A DNA stretch of 64,000 nucleotides from the NCBI RefSeq assembly GCF_032884065.1, contig NC_088873.1, positions 6,277,011 to 6,341,010 on the forward strand, given 5' to 3'. The stretch is from Artemia franciscana. Its lineage: Eukaryota > Arthropoda > Branchiopoda > Anostraca > Artemiidae. The notes below the pieces were generated by a model. The model searched no databases, had not been told where the DNA came from, and saw only the letters and a program-made list of their open reading frames with translations. This document shows, in pieces, positions 1 to 10,770 of this stretch (positions are counted from its first letter, which is position 1; every line of letters starts with the position of its first letter). Made by a program: the position numbers and the translations under genes.

Positions 1-1399
1 TGTAATTCTAGAGTTATAGTAAACTGTTAGTATTATTATCTTTATTTAAATTAGGAGCCACGTTTTACCTGGCTGCAGCTAGAACATTCTCGTATACCTT
101 TCATTGGCGGGGACATTCGTCCTAAACACCTCATTTGAGACAGCTATCTGCTCTTTCTAAGATTCTTTATCAAGTTTTTGAGGTATAAGGAGCACCCAGT
201 AACTGAGGCACGGCGATCTTTTTTGAGCCACAATTTTGAAAATTAGCACCTCTATCCCAGTATTAGCTCTACTGACGCCCTCTATTTCCTATATTTTACA
301 AATACACGCCTTATTTTATTTTAAATTGTCATATATAGCTATGAAGTAACATATATCTCACATAAACATTTTTTTTTCATTCGTAAGTCAGATTTATGAA
401 TCATTTCTTGCGAAAACTTTTCATATTATCTAGATTTGTGTTTAAAATAAATTTCTTTATCTATGAAATGTGTTTAATGTACTTAATTTCTTTTCCTGAC
501 GTCAAGAGACAACATTCTTTGTGGCGTTGGATATTTACTTTTCCCGTACCAATCTATTGTGTCCAAATTATGAAGTGGAATGTAACGAGAGATTGAGTTT
601 TAATTTTGTGAATGAAAAGTGAACAAAATAAGATTCTATTTTAGTAACACTGAACTCAAGAAAGATTTGTTCGGGTTTTTAGCAAAATACTAGATTTAAT
701 CACGCTTGTGCCTTCCACAACAACCCAGTAAAAGAATGAACTCTGGCCGATTGCAACAGAAAATGTAAAAAGCCATTTTGAAAGAAAAACACTTAATTGG
801 GAAAAGATCGCCAACAGGAGTTAGTTCAGCAGTATTACGTAGTATTTCGGTTAATCTTAACGGCAAGTTTGTTGCAAAAACAAATTTAAGGAGATTTTGA
901 AAAATAGCCTAAAACCGTTTTGAGAATACCTCGGATTAAAAAGGAAACTGCATCATTAGAATCACAAAATATATAAACATTATAATTAATGTTATATGCT
1001 TAATAGATTAACCTTGGAATACATGGGATTGGCAGCAAAAATATAAAATAAAATGTATTTCTATAAGAAAAAAATGTCCCAAGAGTAAAGGTCTTTACGT
1101 AATTTGTCCTAATTTCTCACATGTCCGAAGAATTTGACCCTAAAAACTATTCCCTAAGTCAATTTCGCCAAAAAAAAAACAAACAAACAAAATTTTTGAA
1201 CTTGCTAGTGCCGGGTCATCCCTGGGGCACTACAATAAATCATGGAAACTTTTACAAATATCAAATAATAAACTGCATGAAAAATAAGGTTCAATCTCAC
1301 TTAAGGGCTAAAAAAAAGAAAGATTTAAGCTGATATATATGGGATGAATCGTATTTTCTTTCGGCGATCCATCCCGGGCGAAAAAAAGCCCCGAGCTGA
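1..1399. other. AT-rich noncoding DNA at left edge
   Basis: No open frame here resembles a known protein, and the short frames are what AT-rich DNA gives by chance. The stretch lies downstream of the last visible exon of the minus-strand EPS8-type gene, so it is probably intron. A GT-type donor-like site reads leftward near position 70 on the minus strand, but the frame before it is closed by a stop. Confidence 0.6.
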
Positions 1400-1800
1400 T
1401 GTTATAGAGGGAAATATCTAGAGATTTTAGTGTACTTTTCTGTGTTACAGTTGAACAGTTTTGAGGAAGTTTATTAAGATATTCCATTTGCAATCTGATC
1501 TTACAGAGGAAAAATACCTAGAGATTTGGTGTTTTTTCTGTGTTACAGCTGAGCAGTATTGAAGAAGTTTATTAAGATATCCCATTTGCCAATCTGTTCT
1601 TGTAGAGGAAAAATACCTAGAAGTTTGGTGTTCTTTTCTGTATTACAGTTGAACAGTATTCAGAAAGTTTATTAAGATTTGCCATTTGCTAATCTGATCT
1701 TATAGAGGAAAATATCTAGAGACTTAGAAAAATCAAGATATTTTAGTGTTCTTTTCTGCGTGACAATGGGCAGAATTCAGTAAGTTTATTAAGATGTGAA
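1400..1800. repeat. about 100-bp tandem repeat, four degenerate copies
   Basis: Four head-to-tail units start near 1401, 1500, 1600 and 1700. Each has an AGAGG(A)AAATA-type start, a TTTTCTGTGTTACAG core and GTTTATTAAGAT near its end. The fourth unit carries a short insertion. It has no coding potential and lies in presumed intron. Confidence 0.85.
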
Positions 1801-2774
1801 TTATATTTATTCTTCTACGCCTTTAGTTCAGATAGTAATCTTATCAGTAAGGGCTTATTCCAGACATTACAGGATTAAAATTCTAATTGAAATGTTGTTC
1901 TTTTAGCAAACTTTGCTCTTCAAATGGAACGGTTTGTCGGGCAAAGGCAAACTTACAACTGCTATTTGGATAGAGTCGAATTTATTCAAAAATATGTAAA
2001 TCGTTTCCCACTTTGACATCCAAGTTTGATTCATAGAAACTTAGAACATCGCAACGTTTACCGTTTAGGAACTTTGAGAATCTGCTCTTATGTTTTAACA
2101 ATGTTGCCAAATATTTGCTTTGCCAAAAATTGGGGGTCATCCGTATGCACAAGGGAGCCAACTAACATAATAGCGAAAATACCTGTAACAGTTAAAAATT
2201 GCAACAAACCCACTCAGCCCATTTGAAAAAAAAACCTAAACTCTACGTTCATTATGTAAAACTGTAAGAGACCTAAAGACCGCAACGAGGCACAACACTC
2301 TTGGTCAGCACAATATGCTTTACAACCCGAATACTTAGCCCCGCATACTTAGTCCTTCCATTATTGAAAGAGTTATTGTGGAGGTACAGCATAAAATTTA
2401 TTTTCAGAGGTCTACTCTTCACAGAAACCCTGAGCTATAAATAAAACTTAAACTGTATGACCAAAATAAATAGATTCTGAATAGTATTTTATATTTACTC
2501 TTCTATTGTTGTAAAAATGATGATAATTCATACAAGCTTCGCTTTTAAAAAGGGGGGGCAGAGGATACCCCCCCCCCCAAAGACACAAAACTGAAGGGTC
2601 TCAAAAATAAAACGAATCCCAAAGCTCCATACAGTTCCAGTCTAGCAAATCAAACATCAAGGACTTGTCTACGTCACGTTCAGTCTATGAAAATAACATC
2701 GTCAGTAACTATTAAACAACTAATGTAATTGATGAGTTTCGTGATCAGTTTGTCCAGCAATTAAAATTGAAAAA
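1801..2774. other. noncoding, no feature recognised
   Basis: AT-rich sequence with a G-run and C-run pair near 2554-2580. The small open frame at 2026-2226 has no recognisable protein features. Confidence 0.55.
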
Positions 2775-3060
2775 AAAAACAAGTTTTTTTAACTGAAAGT
2801 AAGGAGCGACATTAAAACTTTAAACGAACGGAAATTACTTCGTATTTGAAAGGGGCTGCTTCCTCATCAACGCCCCCCTCTTTACGCTAAAGTTGTTTAC
2901 CGTTTTAAAAAGAGGAGTTGAGAGAAAGAGTGAAACTTTAGCGTGAAGAGCGGGGCGTTGATGAGGAAGCAGCTTCTTTCATATACGAAGTAATTTCTGT
3001 TCGTTTTAAGTTTTAATGTCGCTACTTACTTTCCGTAAAAAAAACTTGTTCTTTTTATTT
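2775..3060. repeat. foldback element FB1
   Basis: The two halves are near-complete inverted copies of each other, with arms of about 120 bp around a short spacer near 2905-2930. The left arm starts CAAGTTTTTTTAACTGAAAG and holds AGTAAGGAGCGAC, CGAACGGAAATTA and TTTACGCTAAAG. The right arm gives the same motifs in reverse order and complement. The ends are flanked by A-runs and T-runs. It is a stand-alone copy of the module found at one end of the composite repeat. Confidence 0.85.
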
Positions 3061-4004
3061 AATATCTACCAGAAAAGGAACGCCAGATTCAAACTAAATT
3101 TGACAAAATTGTGAGAGCTTGACTCTTAGATGTTCCTTTTAGAGATTGGGCTCTAGTTGACATCGTTTGTGGGGAAAAAGGGTAGAGATTTCAAAACGTC
3201 TGCTAATTGGTATAATGACTAGGAAGGCTGGTAAAATTCATTTAGTCAAATATGGTTAGCAGCTATGTTTGCGTGTCTGTGTTCTATCAGAACCTCTCTG
3301 ATGGATTGGCTATATTATTATTTTGTATAACATAAAGCTTACTATTTGACCATAATTTCAGCAAGTATATTTTTATCAGGTCAATCTGGACCCAACAATT
3401 TAAAATACGACTTGTTTTCTTAGGTATTCTTAAGTTGATTCGACGAAAGATGGGGCTTCTTTTTTTTCCTGAAACAGAACTTGGTCTGTACCCCGAGGTA
3501 GTTAGTGGTTAAGACAGCCCAAAATAGAGACTGGCCTACACGTTTTAGCGTTTGAAGTTCAGGATTTATCCTGTAAAGCAGCATTTCTAAATTTTTTAAC
3601 CCTTATTGAACTTTTAGTTTAAATGACATCTCTTGAATAAATCAGGGAATTCCCGGTTAATATATTTCAGCTCTGTTACGGCACTTGGCAGTTATAAACT
3701 ATATGCAATTTGTTTTGACAAGATTATTTCAATTTTTATCTCACGTATTCTATCATACTTCGCGTCACCTATCAGTCTTGTGTTTAGCAAAGCTTATGTT
3801 TTACGCATAGCAAGCTTTTACTATTTCCAGGCGACGACTGATTTATACGGAGAATGCTATGATGGCAACCATGCCTAAGCCCATGCTTTTTTTTTCACCT
3901 CCATGTGGCCGTACACAGGAGTAAAAATAAAAAGGAAAAAAAAATCAGAAAAAAACAATAGAGATGAAACACAAGAACAAGAGAAGCCAGTTCATAAAGA
4001 TTAC
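3061..4004. other. noncoding, no feature recognised
   Basis: Presumed intron of the EPS8-type gene downstream of its 4005-4154 exon. The 81-codon frame at 3633-3878 has no recognisable motif or splice support. Confidence 0.55.
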
Positions 4005-4154
4005 CTGAAAAATATGCATTTCTGGAGGATTTTGCGTCACCGGGTCCTCTCCAACAATAAAAACATAAATATTGTCATATATCTCTTTTGGATCACTGCT
4101 AGTAAAGGCTGTTGGATCCCTTATTAAATGAATTGGAAACTTTTCAATTATTTC
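4005..4154 (-). CDS. Eps8: EPS8-type protein, exon 3 (PTB domain continuation)
   Basis: On the minus strand a polypyrimidine tract ending TTTCCAG (acceptor at 4155-4156) is followed by 150 bp of open frame and ends CAG|GTAATC (donor at 4001-4004). The exon codes 50 residues in phase 0, beginning EIIEKFP and ending EMHIFQ. The 12556-12764 exon also ends in phase 0, after ...YENG, so the two join without a shift. In EPS8 proteins the PTB domain continues at this point with an E-x-x-FP-type strand and later a LHLFQ-type strand, and both are visible here (EKFP and MHIFQ). The core also holds DPKEIYDNIYVFIVGED, a hydrophobic strand followed by an acidic turn. There is no stop or frameshift. The next exon must lie beyond the left edge, because none could be found in the first 4 kb. 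Confidence 0.88.
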
Positions 4155-4689
4155 CTGGAAAGAAAAATGGCATTCAAATTTAAATAACTGTGATGCAGTA
4201 TAACCTCAATCATTCATATTTCAATGGTACCTCTGCATACGGAGCATTGAGAGAGTCCGTGAATATTTGTCCGAGGACCTTCTATTTAGTAAATCGCAGA
4301 TTAGACACTAAAAGTAGGGTCGGAGAGAAAAATTTACTGGTGGCAGTTCACGGAAATGTGGAAACGAGTGGGCAAAGTCTTTTTTTCCAATAAACATACA
4401 AATAAGGTATTTTTCGAAGTCTAGATGGGGGAGGAGGGAAATTAGAGACAATTTTTTATGATTTTTCCACTGAAACGTATTTTCAAAGTATAAGGAGGAT
4501 GTAATTACCCCACCCCTTGCGCAATTGCCTAAAAGGCAATCAATGCCCCTGTACAAGTAAGGAGTCAAGTTAGGTTTTGACAGGAAGAAAATATCGCTTC
4601 CAGTCTAACTTAACGTTGCAGCGACCCCAGTGCGATTAAGAAGCAGCAAAAATCATCGCTGTGACATTTTTCCTGTTTTTGAGAAACAA
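4155..4689. other. intronic, no feature recognised
   Basis: Part of the 8.4-kb intron between the two PTB exons of the minus-strand gene (4155-12555). AT-rich with no motif of note. Confidence 0.6.
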
Positions 4690-5170
4690 TGTACAGATAT
4701 ACATGTACATATTCCACATGCACTTCTGACTTTAACATATATTATTCAGCTTTAATTTTGCGGATAAAAAATCAAAATTCTGAAAAAAAGCAGAAAAGGA
4801 GAAAAGAAAAAAAGTTCTGTGGCGACTGTAAAGTATTCTACAATTAAGAGAATTACAGGACTACTGATTTTGTTTTTCTTTACGATTTTCGTGACTTTTC
4901 ATAAATTGCGACTATCACTTCCAGTTTTTAGGGAGTAATATTTCCTGTTATAATATTTCCAAGTATATATGCATATGGATACATATACATACAAGTACAT
5001 ATACATATGTATATTCCATATGTGCTTCTAGATTTAACGTATACCATGCAATTACAATATTGCAGAAAAAAAGCTCGAAATTCAGCAAAAAGTTGAAAAG
5101 AAAGTAATGTGGGATTTATAATATATTTTTCACTGGGCAAAAGTATAACTACGGGCAAAAGTATAACTAC
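4690..5170. repeat. diverged direct duplication plus 18-bp doublet
   Basis: The stretches about 4690-4850 and 4975-5130 are diverged direct copies. Each has a TACATGTACAT or TACATATGTAT stretch, then a CACATGCACTTCT or ATATGTGCTTCT block, an ATTTAACGTATA-like block and a purine-rich GAAAAAAAGC end. Just after the second copy an 18-bp unit, GGGCAAAAGTATAACTAC, occurs twice in tandem (5135-5170). Confidence 0.7.
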
Positions 5171-5224
5171 GGTTTTCCATTAAAAAGTTTGTTGGTCATT
5201 GCTTTTTCTTTGTGACTTCTTTTC

Positions 5225-5510
5225 ATAATTAAATAAAAACAGTTTTTTAACTGAAAGTAAGGAGCGACACTAAAACTTAAAACGAACAGAAATTATTCTG
5301 TATATGAAAAGGGCCGTCCCTTCTCAACGTCCCGCTCTTTACGCTAAAGTTTGACTCTTTCTCACAACTCCACTTTTTGAAACAATTAAAAACTTTCGCG
5401 TAAAGAGCGGGGCGTTGAGGAGGGGACAGCCCCTTTCATATACGCAATAATTTCTGTTGGTTTTAAGTTTTAATGTCGCTCCTTACTTTCAGTTAAAAAA
5501 AATTGTTTTT
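5225..5510. repeat. foldback element FB2
   Basis: Inverted arms of about 120 bp. The left arm has AACTGAAAG, AGTAAGGAGCGAC and CGAACAGAAATTA, then CGCTCTTTACGCTAAAG. The right arm mirrors it, with CTTTCGCGTAAAGAGCGGGG and then GTCGCTCCTTACTTTCAGTT. Same family as FB1 at 2775-3060. It is followed by sequence that also follows the foldback in the composite copy at 40680-42338, which suggests it is the start of a disrupted long copy running to 7228. Confidence 0.85.
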
Positions 5511-6129
5511 TTGTATCTAATTTCTGACCGTTTTTGAATTAATGCAGGTTTTGAATTTGGCTCACCGTACATGAATAATTAAAACGAAATTTACATATTA
5601 ATTTCACTCAAATGTTGCTTCTTATTTTTAGTTTAAAAAACTTGTTTTTATTTAATTGCTGAACTTTTTTGAATAATGCCGGGATATCCAGCTCCCCCTC
5701 CATGGAAAATTCCTTCCCCAACGAGAAATTTCTAAATGGAAATATTCTCCAACCTAACTTAAATTGGCAATATTTGTGGAACTAATTTTGTAAGGCATAG
5801 CAACAGAACGGCCAAAGAGGTCAAAACTATTTTTATGGAATAAAAGTCATAAGTTGAGCAATTCTCAAATGACTGAAATTAATAAAAGAAAAGATCTTTA
5901 AAATATATACGTAATAATATATGTGTGTTTCAAGCTTTAATGTTACTCCTTACTTTCCGTTGGAAAAAGCTTGTTTTTTATTTAATAACAACCACAAGCC
6001 GAAGACATACAATATCTTTGGTTTATTATCACATATAAATCATAGTTATAAAGCTGTTTAAAATAAAATTAAATGCTAAGATTGGCCGGAAAGTAACAGA
6101 AACAAATTATTGTTTATATCAGCCATTAT
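5511..6129. repeat. fragments of the composite foldback family
   Basis: Holds the TTTGAATTAATGCA...TTGGCTC block that follows the foldback elsewhere, two extra copies of the terminal module (about 5600-5650 and 5935-5985, the latter with ACTCCTTACTTTCCGTT), and an AATGC-GGGA-ATCCAGC block repeated again at 6465. It looks like nested or rearranged insertions of the same family. Confidence 0.65.
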
Positions 6130-7228
6130 TTAACAAAATTCAAACCTTGGCGTAAAGAGCGAGGTATTGACGAGGGGGCAAACTTCCTCATATACGTAAT
6201 ATGAGGGGGTTCGCCTCTTCGTCAATACCTCACTCTTTACGCTAAATTTCGAATTTTGTTCCAATTCTTTAAGAATGACCCCTGAATCACAAAGGCCGTT
6301 TAATTAGAATAAATAGCTACTAAAAATATTTAGCGCAAAGAGCGAGGCATTGACGAGGAGACGAATCCCCTCATATACGTAATAATTTATGTTCGTTTAA
6401 AGTTTAATGTTGCTCCTTACTTTCAGTTGAAAAACTTTTTTTATTTAATTTCTAATTGTTTTTAAATAATGCTGGGAAATCCAGCACCCCCTTCATGGAC
6501 ATTCTCTTTCCCCATGAAAAATTTCTCCATGAAAAGATCCTCCCACGCACCTCCTCCCCTCCACCAGAAAAAATCCTCCCTGAAAACGTCTGTATACTTA
6601 CCAATAACCAATACTATATGTAGGCAAAGTTCACAAATTGCAACCCTTCCCCGAGGACTGTGGGGGATTAAGTCGTCCTCAAAGACATAGTTATTAGATA
6701 TTTCGACTATGCTGAACAAAATGGCTATCTCAAAATTTTGATCCAGTGACTTTGGGAAAAAATGAGCGTAAGAGAGGGCCTAGTTGCCCTCCAGTTTTTT
6801 AGTCGCTTAAAAAGAGCACTAGAACTTTTAATGTCCTTTCCTAGGACCACTGGGTCGATACGATTACCCCTAGGGGAAAAAAACGAAAAACAAATAAACA
6901 CGCATCCGTGATCTTTCTTCTGGCAAAAATTACAAAATTCCACATTTTTGCAGATTTGAGCTTGAAACCTCTACAGCAGGGTTCTCTGGTACGCTTTATC
7001 TGATGATATGATTTTCATCAGAATTTTTTCGAAAATAAGGCAAATTTTCTCAGGCTCGTAACTTTTGATGGGTAGGACTAAACTGATGAAACTCTTATAT
7101 TTAAAATCAGTATAAAATTACAATTCTATTGATGCATCTATAGGTACAAAATTTCGTTTTTTAGAGTCTCGGTTACTATTGAGCTGGGTCGCTCCTTACT
7201 TACAGTTCGTTTCCACGAACTGTTTGAT
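6130..7228. repeat. composite foldback repeat, copy A (plus orientation)
   Basis: Begins with the second foldback module. CTTTACGC/GCGTAAAG arms occur near 6145-6245 and 6330-6390, followed by a unique-looking 0.8-kb body that recurs at 41465-42338. The body includes GAAAACGTCTGTA, AAAATGAGCG, CACTAGAACTTTTAAT, AAACACGCATCCG and CGTAACTTTTGATGGGTA. It ends GGGTCGCTCCTTACTTACAG followed by the TTCGTTTCCACGAAC palindrome and TGTTTGA. The open frames across it are chance frames. Confidence 0.85.
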
Positions 7229-7944
7229 TTATGTAAACTAGGATTTTCATGTAAATCACTTTTTTTGCTCTTTTTACGAAATTACCTTCTCCAGCCAAAT
7301 TCCTGTGTTTGTGGCGAAAACAACCAAAAAAATTGAAAAATTTCACATGTTGACCAATGGTCAGCGTTGCGCAGGTACCGATCTCCCGATTCAATGCCTT
7401 CGGCCAGGAGTGGAATGCATGGTTGGGGGCAAATAAGCCGACGCTTCCACGTGTTTCCTCCCACCAGATTTCTATAGATTTCTCATTTCTCCATTTAGAG
7501 TTGAAAAACAAACCGGTAATAATAAAATTCAATAAAATAATAAAATTCGGCTGTTTTAAATAACAATAATTGACGAAAGTAATTGTTATCAGCCTTTCTA
7601 TGGATAGCAATTACAACAATTAATTAATTAATTAACTAAACAATTTTTAACGATATTTTTCTTCTGCAACAATTTGTTAATTTTTATTGCATAAATCGAG
7701 TCAGCTATTGATTTAAATTTTTGCAGGCTATACAAGGCAAAGTGACTAGGCTGTTTTTTTACAGCAAAGTGTTATCAAGACAAACGAGAATAAAATATCA
7801 ATCTTCGTCATTCTCATTTGTAATAATAAAAGAAAGTGCACTTTAAACTTTCCAAGCGCTAAAATCGTGATAAAAATCCCCAGCTTATCGCTCTACTATT
7901 AGTAATTCGGAAACAATTAAGAAATAAATTAATCACAGCGTGTA
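7229..7944. other. intronic, no feature recognised
   Basis: AT-rich, with a short (TTAA)n run near 7618-7636. The 136-codon minus-strand frame at 7200-7610 overlaps the end of repeat copy A and has no recognisable domain. Confidence 0.55.
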
Positions 7945-8545
7945 CTATCTGAACAACAAATCATTCAGGATTTTAGAATTTCTTTGGCTCATTTTTACTT
8001 CACTTTTTGCTTAAGTGCATTTCTTTTGCACCTTTTTCTATCTAGGCATATCTTGTCTTTTCCGAAATTTGCTTATTCACTGGTTGGAATTTTTGGAGAA
8101 AACAATATACGGTGGAAAAAAAATTCTTTTAGCATTAATATACAATTAATTTTCATACACAGCGTTCAATTTAGCACAAGTTACGTTCTGTTTCAGCATG
8201 ACAAGGGAAATTTTTTCTAACTACAGGAAATTTTTGAGACTCGGATAATTTTTGAGACTCTACCCACTCCAAGTCAAAATTTTATCCACTCCAACACCAA
8301 TTACCAAGATTTCTGTTTGATTAAGACGCAAAAACACCAGACCCAATCAGCCCACTAATTGATTAAGACCCAAATATCTAAACAGCAAATTATTCAGGAT
8401 TTTAGATTTTCTCTGGGTTATTTTTGCATCGCTTTTTGTTTAAGTGCATTTCCTTTGCACCTTTTTCTATCTGGACATATCTTGTCTTTTTCAAAATTTG
8501 TTTTTTTACTGGTTGGAATTTTCAGAGAAAAAAAAATATACAATG
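7945..8545. repeat. direct repeat pair, about 165 bp, spaced about 430 bp
   Basis: 7945-8110 and 8375-8540 are clearly related. Both read AACA(A/G)CAAAT(C/T)ATTCAGGA, then GTGCATTTC(T/C)TTTGCACC, CTTGTCTTTT and ACTGGTTGGAATTTT. Both overlapping open frames (7984-8220, 8359-8571) simply reflect this duplicated sequence. Confidence 0.8.
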
Positions 8546-9439
8546 GGAAACTTGTGCATTATCTTAAATGATATACGGGTTGGAACTTTCAAGAAAAACT
8601 AAACAAATTTTAATTGGGGAGAGTTTGAATTGGACCAACAACTCAAATGCATTATAGTACCAAACCGCAAGAACTGCACAACAGCTGCACAGCACCAAAC
8701 GGCTGCATGTGCTCCTCATCTGTCCTACTGTATTCAGATATTTGTTCTTCACTTTCCTTCTATGAGGCTTGCATTTTCTTTCAATCATTTCTCTGCTCTC
8801 TTGCTACCCCATTCGAACACAACCCACTTTACATCTATTTGGTCCCCAGCTGGATTACTGCCAAAAAGCAGGAGTTCGGGAAACCTATCATTCACAAAAC
8901 GTCACCAAATCACAGGCCAGTATTTACGCATAGGCCCAGTAGGCCCAGGCCAAGGGGCACATAATGTCAAGGGGCGCAAAAAAAAAACACTGAGCGATTT
9001 TTTTCTTAACAAAAAACTGGACTGATGTTATTTATCGTCAAAGTGCCATAAGTACTTTGCTGCTGTGATGCTTATTCATAGAAAAGTGATTTTAAAACAA
9101 CGCAGGAATTACGTAGCCGCATATAAACTGCCAGATGACTCCCCAAAATGGTAGCTGAGAGCTTGGTACCACTTCTCTCTTGTATTACTTTTGGCTCATC
9201 ACTCATCATTTGCCTTCTGTTCAGGGCTATCTCCGAATTCTCGGGGATTTCCCCGTAAATCTCTTTGTCTCCCCAAAATTAATCGTTTGGGCCTAGGGGC
9301 ACCAAAACGCTTGGACGGAAGGGCACCAAAGATTTAAATCTGGCCCTGGCAAACCATCTTAACTTTTATTTCGTTTTAGTCCTAGAAACTGACAGTTCTA
9401 AAAATTAACCATTTGAGACAAACACTGCAGCATATTTTT
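8546..9439. other. intronic, probable dispersed-repeat debris
   Basis: Contains a GGGGCACATAATGTCAAGGGGC stretch and a later GGGCACCAAAG motif around 8940-9350 that looks like decayed repeat. The 131- and 105-codon overlapping frames at 8630-9025 have no recognisable domain. Confidence 0.45.
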
Positions 9440-9650
9440 CCTCATCCCTCCCAAGTTGGTGAAGGTTTCACTCTTTCACCCCTTTCATGATGTTCCAATT
9501 TTCTTTAAACTTGTTCTTGTGATATCTTCTCACCTCACTCGAAGACGACCAGCTTTTCGCTTGGCCCCAGATGTATGCTCAAAAAGCAAAAATTTTAGCA
9601 ATCTATCATCCTTCATCTGTAAAACGTGGTCTTGATCATTATTACATTTT
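9440..9650 (-). pseudogene. LINE-A reverse transcriptase C-terminal relic
   Basis: Minus-strand translation gives MKDDRL...F, SGAKRKAGR, ED(I) and KKIGTS in order. This is the same C-terminal series as the better-preserved copy at 16120-17205 (MKDDRLPKIVLFGQ, RAKRKADCPRLGWEDV, REIGTSWEGVK). In-frame stops and shifts are present. The final segment next to the tail is diverged. Confidence 0.75.
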
Positions 9651-9999
9651 ATTCAAGGACATGGAATCAAGCGATATTTTGACGTTACATAAATAAATTA
9701 GAAATATATTTAAATAAAAAGACATAGATAAATTTTAACATATGGTCTTGCAGACGAGTACCTAAAACTATCCTCAGACGATTACCCAGAAATACCTCTA
9801 ACACTTCTTCCTCAGCCCTTCGAAACGCTCATATTTCACAACCAACTGTTGTGCTACATGAAATTCTCAGTAGATCTATAGGTCAAACTAAATCCCCGAA
9901 AATCATTTCCACGTTCCAGCCTACTTCTCTTCTTCACTTCTAAGGATTGAGAGATCTAAAATATATCAACTTCTAAACTAACTTAAAAAAAAAACAGGT

Positions 10000-10395
10000 T
10001 TGGCCAACTACAACTACTTTCATTCATTATCAACTTTCACCCACTATCAAAAGAGCTCTTTGGCAAAGTTTCATCGTCATACAGGCACATCATGTGAAAC
10101 GTCCTTACTTGTGAACCAGCCCCCTACTGGAAATAAAAACCAGGACAACAAAAGAAGAACCCCTGACAAAACTTTGAGAAAGATCTGGAGCCATCATATG
10201 GCTTCCGGAAACATGGCCAGAGATGGGACAAAGACTGGCAGAAGATCGTCATGAAATTACAACCTACGAGGGAGGCTTTAAATAGATTAGGTTGGAGGAA
10301 GAGCGTGCGTAGCTGTGTTGGCCTCAGGCGGCTTGGTGCTGCAGTGAGTTATTAGTAGTAGTAGTAGTAGTCGTAGTAGTAGTAGTAGTAGTAGA
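10000..10395 (+). pseudogene. LINE 3' end with (TAG)n tail
   Basis: The last 130 bp encode a RLGWR..SVRSCVGLRRLGAAVSY-like end followed at once by a TAG run (about 10351-10394, with one TCG variant). The upstream part (10000-10254) is open and ends near KTLRKIWSHH, but does not match the other copies closely, so it may be a related subfamily or unrelated flank. The tail trinucleotide is in frame with the stop codon. Confidence 0.7.
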
Positions 10396-10489
10396 TCAAA
10401 GTTGTCGTCGGCAGTTGGTATCAGGCAGAGTAGTCCATCATCTGTTTCCGCCGAAAGTAATAAGTAATTAAGCGCTGACAACTTAAAAT

Positions 10490-10770
10490 AGCACCAAACT
10501 AGATGAGGACAGCAAAGCTAAAAAACCCTTCTCCTCTATCTCACACTGATTATAGCTTCACTTTTCGCCCCTTCCCATGAAATTCCTACTTTTATTTAAA
10601 CCTTTTCCTGCAACCTCCTGTCCCATTTTCCCCACAAGCAGACGTTTTGTTTTTAGTTTGGCCCCAGCTGGATCCCTAAAAGCAGTTTTTGGCACCCCAT
10701 CATCCTTCATCTAAAAGACGTCGCCTAGGCAACTTAGTCTCTCTTTTATTATAGCCCTAAAAACAGCACC
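10490..10770 (-). pseudogene. LINE-A C-terminal relic, reverse orientation
   Basis: Minus strand shows RAIIKERL, MKDDGVPKTAF and GAKLKTKR in successive frames, the order seen in the other LINE-A copies. It has several frame breaks. Together with the forward tail just upstream it makes a tail-to-tail pair. Confidence 0.75.

Noticed and set aside
60..180. Candidate next EPS8 exon on the minus strand ending at a donor near 70
   Set aside because: In the required phase 0 it runs into a stop before the donor, and the residues do not resemble the end of a PTB domain.
6462..6943. Three overlapping frames of 72-85 codons
   Set aside because: They lie in the body of the composite repeat. Other copies of the body have stops in these frames.
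8630..9025. 131-codon and overlapping 105-codon frames
   Set aside because: No domain, no exon boundaries in the right phase, and part of the stretch is repeat-like.
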